A stretch of DNA of 64,000 nt from positions 62,001 through 126,000 of the forward strand of contig JBIQHJ010000001.1 of the NCBI GenBank assembly GCA_044508625.1, given 5' to 3'. Every line of letters starts with the position of its first letter. The stretch's first letter is position 1. Origin of the DNA: Castellaniella sp044508625. GTDB taxonomy: Bacteria; Pseudomonadota; Gammaproteobacteria; Burkholderiales; Burkholderiaceae_B. This document shows, piece by piece, positions 60,000 to 64,000 of this stretch. Below the pieces are notes generated by a model. The model searched no databases, was not told the DNA's origin, and saw nothing but the letters and a program-made list of their open reading frames with translations. The position numbers and the translations under genes are program-made.

Positions 60000-60302
60000 C
60001 TAGTCCCAGAACCAGCGTAGTATCGCAGCAATTGTGGATGCGATGGTAAGAGGCAGCGTAGTCAAAGGCTTTCCATTCGTGCTCAGGCACCTGCTGCTCA
60101 GTTTCTTTCTATGGTTGGTATGAACACTAGCGCGCCGACCGTTGGATGGATTTCCTGCGGCCGGCAGTAAAACAGCTCGCACGGTTCCATTGTGAGTGAG
60201 CTCTATCGGTTTTCGTTTTTGGTTGAGTTGTTGAAGAATCATGGCGGTCTGCGCCTTGAAGGCAGTGGTTGTGATTCGTTTTATCGAGCGTTTGGGCAGC
60301 AT
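60000..60302 (-). pseudogene. Phd/YefM-like antitoxin, probably decayed, in the cas3-casA gap
   Basis: The 100-codon frame starts MLPKRSIKRITTTAFKAQTA and continues ILQQLNQKRKPIELTHNGTV with RAVLLPA, which fits the N-terminal DNA-binding half of Phd/YefM antitoxins (the xxTxFKA...L...V...PI.IT.NG..VAVL pattern). After AAGNPSNG the sequence loses family character and becomes low-complexity. Another frame then stays open for about 47 codons (WKAFDYAASYHRIHNCC), so a frameshift is likely. No toxin gene accompanies it. Ribosome-binding support is weak. It lies 51 bp beyond the crRNA-like unit on the same strand and could share its transcript. Confidence 0.4.
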
Positions 60303-60353
60303 GACGTATGGTGCTCTTGGGTAGGGCGCAGCCTAACAAGCCTGTTCACCCTG

Positions 60354-60382
60354 GTAGTCAGCCCTGCAAAGGCAGGGAACGG
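60354..60382 (-). repeat. Degenerate CRISPR repeat psiR2 (hairpin intact)
   Basis: On the minus strand it agrees with the array repeat at 17 of 29 positions. GTTCCC (3-8) and the full 6-bp stem CCCTGC/GCAGGG are kept, with the same T-A pair as psiR1. Positions 22-29 match at only 3 of 8, so the handle is lost. Confidence 0.75.
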
Positions 60383-60414
60383 GGAAGATGCGCACTCACA
60401 CCCCAGTCCGCACG

Positions 60415-60443
60415 CGGTTCATCCCTGGTGCAGCAGGGAAAGG
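60415..60443 (-). repeat. Degenerate CRISPR repeat psiR1 (handle intact)
   Basis: On the minus strand it agrees with the array repeat at 20 of 29 positions. Positions 4-8 (TTCCC) and 19-29 (GGGATGAACCG) are identical. The hairpin keeps five of six pairs, the fourth pair being T-A instead of C-G. Confidence 0.82.
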
Positions 60444-60458
60444 GAAGTGCTTACGCAG

Positions 60459-60507
60459 GATAATAATATCATAAGCGTGCAGATTGTGGTGTAGGGATCT
60501 TCTTTAA
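60459..60507 (+). promoter_or_regulatory. casA upstream region with AT-rich promoter core and AAG-flanked partial target of the crRNA-like RNA
   Basis: GATAATAATATCATAAG (60459-60475) is the most AT-rich stretch before casA and offers several -10-like hexamers, though no good -35 box. AAG at 60473-60475 is the classic type I-E PAM. It is followed by CGTGCAGATTGTGGTGT (60476-60492), which matches the crRNA-like spacer at 14 of the first 17 positions, the mismatches being 6, 9 and 12. Positions 6 and 12 are ones that Cascade flips out and does not read. Matching largely stops after 17. Binding here would block casA transcription without an interference-competent match. Confidence 0.6.
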
Positions 60508-60587
60508 CGTAGCGTTTGCCCTCGCCTTCCATATGGATTGATGCCATAATGCCGCCCGGTGCCCACAGGCAAGGATTCGGAGGCCTC

Positions 60588-62282
60588 ATGAACCTTTTGC
60601 AGTCCAGGTGGCTGTCGGTTCGCAGTCGAACAGGGATTGAGGTGATTCCCCCATCTCGCATCGCTGATCCGCGTTTTAGGGAACTGTTCGCTCCTCGCCC
60701 CGATTTCCTGGGGGCCCTCCATCAGATGCTGATCGGTCTCCTGCAGACCGTCCTGCCTCCCGCTGATGTCGGTGAATGGCGCAATCGGTGGCATATGCCG
60801 CCAACGGCCGATGAGCTGGAGGCTGCATTCCATCCATATTCCCATGCGTTCCTATTGGAAAACGACGGTCCTGCTTTTTTGCAGGATTTCGATCTGCCTG
60901 CCGAGGCGCAGCAGTTGCCGGTGGCCGATCTATTGATCGATGCGGGTTCCGACAGCAATCGGTTTTTCAATAAGCCAGCGCCTGGCGACGGAATGTGCGA
61001 GAGCTGTTTTGCGCAAGCCTTGCTGACCCTCCAATTGAATGCGCCAGCCGGGGGCCGCGGGATGCGCACTTCGGTGCGGGGCGGTGGACCACTGACAACG
61101 CTGTTGGTGCCCGCCGATTCCGAAGCCACGCTATGGCAGCGGCTATGGCTCAACGTGCTGCCGACCGATGCATTGGATTATCCCGCAGTGAAATCCCCGG
61201 AGGATGTCCTGCCGTGGCTGACCCCCACCCGCAGCAGCGACGGCACGGGCGCCCGGGAAACCATGCCCCAGCTCGATCGCCGGCGCCAGCCCTACGAAGT
61301 CCATCCGCTGCAGGCCTACTGGAGCATGCCCCGCCGTATTCGTCTGGATGCAGGCACGTCGGGTAGGGGTGATTGCGCGGTGTGCGGTGCTTCCGGCGTG
61401 CGGGTGATCAGGCATTATCGCAGCCGCCATGGTGGTACCAATTACACCGGCAACTGGCTGCATCCGCTCACGCCTTACGATATTGATCCGAAGGGCGAAA
61501 AGCCGCCCATTTCCTGCAAGGGTTATCGTGCGGCGCGCGGCTATCGTGACTGGCTGGGGCTGGTATTGGGCAAGGAGGACCATCGGCCGGATGCGGCTCA
61601 GGTGGTACGACACTTCAATTCCCATGTCATGCAACCCATGGTGCGTTTGTGGTGTTTCGGCTATTCGATGTCGAACATGAAGGCACTGGCCTGGTACGAA
61701 TCAATGCTGCCAGTGCATCAGGTGGCACCCGATGCCCTCAGGCCGTTCGGCGTCGCAGTCAAGGAGCATCTCGACCTGACCGAGGAAACGGCGAACCTTC
61801 TGCGCCGGCAGGTGCGGGCTGCCTTGTTCCACCGGCCATCCGAGGTGAATTTCGAACCTGCCGTTGAGCAAGGATTCTGGCAGCGCTCGGAAGGCGACTT
61901 TTATTCGCAATTGCGCCAACTGAGCAAGCTTGATTTCACGCACGAGGACGAACTGCTGGATATTCTGCGTCGCTGGCTGATCGTCAATCGCGACTTGGCA
62001 CTGGAGCTGTTCGATCAATGGGTGCAAAGCATGCCGGAAGATGAACGACGCACCGACAGAGGGGTGATCGCGGCTCGCGTTGAATTGGAAAAATGGCTGA
62101 GTCTGGGCAAGGTGGCCCGGGCGCTGTGGCGACGTGTGTCGCGAGACCACGCACCTCGGGAATCCACGCCGCGGACCCGATCGAGGAGAAAGCATGAGGG
62201 CGAGAAAGCCGAGTTTGAACGAGGGGCAACGGCGATGGGTACGCCAATGGTGGAAAGCACTGCAACCCCGAAACCCGGATGA
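60588..62282 (+). CDS. casA: Cascade large subunit Cse1/CasA (Cas8e)
   Basis: The 564-residue large subunit recognises the PAM and recruits Cas3. Family blocks are MNLLQSRWLSVRSRTGIEVI, MCESCFAQALLTLQLNAPAG, RGMRTSVRGGGPLTTLLVPA, then QAYWSMPRRIRLDAG, the cysteine pair in CAVCGASGVRV, and TGNWLHPLTPYDIDPKGEKP. GGAGG lies 4 nt before the ATG at 60588. In-frame ATGs at 60516 and 60549 lack such a site. The C-terminal roughly 40 residues are charged and low-complexity and exceed the E. coli length. They are encoded where casB overlaps by 89 bp, so this end may be partly constrained by casB. Confidence 0.94.
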   Translation: MNLLQSRWLSVRSRTGIEVIPPSRIADPRFRELFAPRPDFLGALHQMLIGLLQTVLPPADVGEWRNRWHMPPTADELEAAFHPYSHAFLLENDGPAFLQDFDLPAEAQQLPVADLLIDAGSDSNRFFNKPAPGDGMCESCFAQALLTLQLNAPAGGRGMRTSVRGGGPLTTLLVPADSEATLWQRLWLNVLPTDALDYPAVKSPEDVLPWLTPTRSSDGTGARETMPQLDRRRQPYEVHPLQAYWSMPRRIRLDAGTSGRGDCAVCGASGVRVIRHYRSRHGGTNYTGNWLHPLTPYDIDPKGEKPPISCKGYRAARGYRDWLGLVLGKEDHRPDAAQVVRHFNSHVMQPMVRLWCFGYSMSNMKALAWYESMLPVHQVAPDALRPFGVAVKEHLDLTEETANLLRRQVRAALFHRPSEVNFEPAVEQGFWQRSEGDFYSQLRQLSKLDFTHEDELLDILRRWLIVNRDLALELFDQWVQSMPEDERRTDRGVIAARVELEKWLSLGKVARALWRRVSRDHAPRESTPRTRSRRKHEGEKAEFERGATAMGTPMVESTATPKPG

Positions 62283-62844
62283 GGTGCCGCCGGAAGGGGA
62301 ACTGGCCGTATTCAATCGGGGAACACGCGCATTGTTGCGGCGGGCCGGGGATGTAGAGGCGCTCGTGGCACAGCGGGCGGTATTCGTGCTTGCCCGCGAG
62401 TTGATTCGCCGGGGAGACGGTTGCTGGCCTTTGCGTGACGAATCCGATAGCTATGAAAGGATTGCCCTGGTGGCCGGAGTGCTGAGCCATGTCCTGAACG
62501 ATTCGAGCCGTGGCGAGACGTTGGCGACACATCTCGGCAAGCCCGTGGCCGGCGAACGGCCGCTGATGAACGAGCTCCGCTTTCAGAGCCTGCTGCGCGC
62601 ACGTGATGCCTCCGATCTGTTCCAGCAGTGGCGACGGGCCGTTCAACTGGCGCGCGAGACCGACGTTGCGCAACTGGCCGATGATCTTCTGACCTGGCTG
62701 GCCGAGATCCAGTCCCCCCCGGCCTTGGTTCGGGCGCATGACAGCGTGAAGTTCCGCTGGGCCTACGATTATTACCTGGCGTCCAATCCTGAGGGGGCCG
62801 GACCTGCTCAGGACCCCGTTTCCGATGAGGAGATCAACGCATGA
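62194..62844 (+). CDS. casB: Cascade small subunit Cse2/CasB (Cas11e)
   Basis: The 216-residue helical protein forms the inner belly of Cascade as a dimer. GQRRWVRQWWKALQPRNP, GELAVFNRGTRALLRRAGDV and FQSLLRARDASDLFQQWRRA with VQLARETDVAQLADDLLTWL are Cse2-like, especially the R-F-x-x-L-L-x-A core. The start at 62194 has GAGGAG 5 nt upstream and gives MRARKPSLNE. It overlaps casA by 89 bp, unusually long, and casC by 4 bp. Confidence 0.93.
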   Translation: MRARKPSLNEGQRRWVRQWWKALQPRNPDEVPPEGELAVFNRGTRALLRRAGDVEALVAQRAVFVLARELIRRGDGCWPLRDESDSYERIALVAGVLSHVLNDSSRGETLATHLGKPVAGERPLMNELRFQSLLRARDASDLFQQWRRAVQLARETDVAQLADDLLTWLAEIQSPPALVRAHDSVKFRWAYDYYLASNPEGAGPAQDPVSDEEINA

Positions 62845-63875
62845 CCCGTTTCGTTCAATTGCACCTGCTGGTGTCCTATCCGCCCGCCAACCTCAATCGC
62901 GATGATCTGGGCCGACCCAAGACTGCACGTGTCGGCGGCTTCGATCGCCTTCGGGTGTCATCGCAGAGCCTCAAGCGGGCTTGGCGGACTTCGGATTTGT
63001 TCGAGCAGGCAATGGCGGGCAGCATCGGAATCCGCACCAAGCGTCTGGGTGTAGAAGCCTACAAGGCATTGCTGGCGGCCGGCGTAGCGGAAAAGCAGGC
63101 TCGGGAATGGGCCCAGAAGATCACCGCAGTGTACGGCAAGGCCAAGCCCGATACGCCCTTGGAGATCGAGCAGCTCGTGCATGTCTCTCCCGAAGAAAGG
63201 ACATCGCTCGATGCCCTGGTGGCCACGCTGGCCACGGAGAAAAGGCCGCCGACCGACGAAGAACTGGGCGCGTTGTTGCATGCGCATACGGCGGTGGATA
63301 TTGCCATGTTCGGCCGCATGCTGGCATCCAAGACGGAATTCAACGGCGAGGCTGCCGTGCAGGTTGCGCATGCCATCGGTGTACATGCTTCCGTCGTGGA
63401 GGATGATTACTTTACTGCGGTGGATGACCTGAACGTGGAGGATCCTGGTGCGGCCCATATCGGTGAAACGGGGTTTGCCGCGGCGGTACTCTACCTGTAC
63501 CTATGCGTCGATCACGACCTCCTGCTGCGTAATCTGGGAGGTGATGAGGATCTGGCGGACAGGGCGCTGAAGGCCCTTGTCGAAACGGCGCTGAAAGTCG
63601 GCCCCAGCGGCAAGCAGAACAGTTTTGCCAGCCGAGCCTATGCGCATTACGCCCTGGCCGAAACGGGATCACAACAGCCGCGTTCCTTGGCTCTCGCTTT
63701 CGTCAAGCCCGTGTCCGGGGCCGATTATATCGGTGAGGCTACGTCCGCGTTGAAGACCGTGCGAGACAATATGGACAAGGTCTATGGGGCATGCGCGGAT
63801 GCGCGCTATGAACTGGATGTGCTCGAAGGGCGGGGGAGCGTATCCGAACTGCTGAGTTTCCTCTCCAAGGGCTGA
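62841..63875 (+). CDS. casC: Cascade backbone subunit Cas7e/CasC (Cse4)
   Basis: The 344-residue protein forms the six-copy crRNA backbone. MTRFVQLHLLVSYPPANLNR with DDLGRPKTARVGGFDRLRVS and SQSLKRAWRTSDLFEQ is the Cas7e N-terminus with its RNA-binding Arg/Lys residues. Later AAVQVAHAIGVHASVVEDDY and QNSFASRAYAHYALAETG, followed by SGADYIGEATSAL, are typical. Coupled to casB by an ATGA overlap and followed 3 nt later by casD. Confidence 0.95.
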   Translation: MTRFVQLHLLVSYPPANLNRDDLGRPKTARVGGFDRLRVSSQSLKRAWRTSDLFEQAMAGSIGIRTKRLGVEAYKALLAAGVAEKQAREWAQKITAVYGKAKPDTPLEIEQLVHVSPEERTSLDALVATLATEKRPPTDEELGALLHAHTAVDIAMFGRMLASKTEFNGEAAVQVAHAIGVHASVVEDDYFTAVDDLNVEDPGAAHIGETGFAAAVLYLYLCVDHDLLLRNLGGDEDLADRALKALVETALKVGPSGKQNSFASRAYAHYALAETGSQQPRSLALAFVKPVSGADYIGEATSALKTVRDNMDKVYGACADARYELDVLEGRGSVSELLSFLSKG

Positions 63876-63878
63876 GCC

Positions 63879-64000
63879 GTGGCCGAGTATTTGAGATTTC
63901 GTCTGTACGGTCCCCTGGCCAGTTGGGGTGACGTAGCGGTCGGGGAAATGAGGCACTCCGTGGCGCCGCCGTCGCGTTCGGCTCTATTGGGCCTGTTGGG
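63879..64000 (+). CDS. casD: Cascade subunit Cas5e/CasD, N-terminal part (cut by window end)
   Basis: A GTG at 63879, 3 nt after the casC stop, opens MAEYLRFRLYGPLASWGDVA, then VGEMRHSVAPPSRSALLGLL, the standard Cas5e start with the YGPLASWG motif and the PSRSALLGLL helix that follows the handle-binding strand. Cas5e caps the crRNA 5' handle. Only 40 codons are in the window. cas6e, cas1 and cas2 should follow beyond the edge. Confidence 0.93.
   Translation, partial: MAEYLRFRLYGPLASWGDVAVGEMRHSVAPPSRSALLGLL

Larger units (their letters stand above)
60354..60443 (-). ncRNA. Solitary crRNA-like RNA unit (degenerate repeat - 32-nt spacer - degenerate repeat), CreR/CreA-like
   Basis: Read on the minus strand, a degenerate repeat (60443-60415), a 32-nt spacer (60414-60383) and a second degenerate repeat (60382-60354) have exactly the 29/32/29 geometry of the array at 54.4 kb. 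The first keeps positions 19-29 unchanged, including the 8-nt 5' handle ATGAACCG. The second keeps a perfect 6-bp hairpin CCCTGC/GCAGGG for Cas6e cutting but has lost the handle it would not need. This is what selection for one functional crRNA would leave. The spacer begins CGTGCGGACTGGGGTGT and partly matches a site near casA (next entry). I infer a guide for Cascade-mediated repression, as known for CreR/CreA RNAs in other type I systems. Confidence 0.68.

Noticed and set aside
60476..60504. The target site begins exactly 61 bp after psiR1, so it might be a third degenerate repeat
   Set aside because: The sequence has no resemblance to the repeat (no hairpin, no handle). The match is to the spacer, so the phase is taken as coincidence.

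Overview
The window is GC-rich DNA with short gaps, many 4-bp ATGA start/stop overlaps and a dense load of TRAP transporters, CoA-transferases, LysR regulators and acyl-CoA enzymes. Together with the gene orders ypjD/ffh and trmB-pip-thiS-bfr, this points to a betaproteobacterium of the order Burkholderiales, probably Alcaligenaceae (Bordetella/Achromobacter-like). That placement is inference from gene content; no marker gene was compared.

Layout. (1) 1-8.1 kb: CoA-ester catabolism (acetyl-CoA hydrolase/transferase end, acyl-CoA dehydrogenase, CitE-like lyase, CaiB-like CoA-transferase) followed by a LivHMGF ABC importer that lacks its binding protein, and a GcvA-like regulator. (2) 8.1-16.2 kb: a PrpD-family gene, a MocR regulator divergent from a TRAP transporter plus degradative HMG-CoA reductase (probable mevalonate use), and a carbonic anhydrase. 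(3) 16.3-24.9 kb: aldehyde dehydrogenase, second TRAP transporter, alcohol dehydrogenase, CaiB and CitE homologues and a LysR regulator. (4) 24.9-34.7 kb: PQQ-type sugar dehydrogenase, yajQ, an ABC importer coupled to nnrS, a membrane hydrolase, htpG with a heat-shock-type promoter, and a LysR gene. (5) 34.9-44.1 kb: a sugar-acid/lactone operon (PdxA2-like, enolase-superfamily dehydratase, AraD1/FAH-like, third TRAP system with two binding proteins, two lactonase-like amidohydrolases). (6) 44.1-50.0 kb: housekeeping genes (ampD, ypjD, ffh, bfr, thiS, pip, trmB) ending in tRNA-Gly(CCC). (7) 50.0-64 kb: an accessory region beginning at that tRNA, with hipBA, a secreted 5'-nucleotidase, a hipA remnant, and a type I-E CRISPR-Cas locus. 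The locus has a 17-repeat array, DUF72 and DUF2165 genes, cas3, a 0.66-kb regulatory gap, then casA-casB-casC-casD running off the end.

The most interesting element is in the cas3/casA gap. Two degenerate CRISPR repeats sit exactly one repeat-spacer period (61 bp) apart on the minus strand. They bracket a 32-nt spacer whose first 17 nt match, at 14 positions, a site between casA and this unit that is preceded by an AAG motif. The upstream repeat keeps the full 8-nt crRNA handle and the downstream one keeps a perfect hairpin. This looks like a solitary crRNA-like regulatory RNA that guides Cascade to repress its own operon (CreR/CreA-like). A Phd-like antitoxin relic lies just beyond it, and an integral-membrane DUF2165 gene is translationally coupled to cas3.
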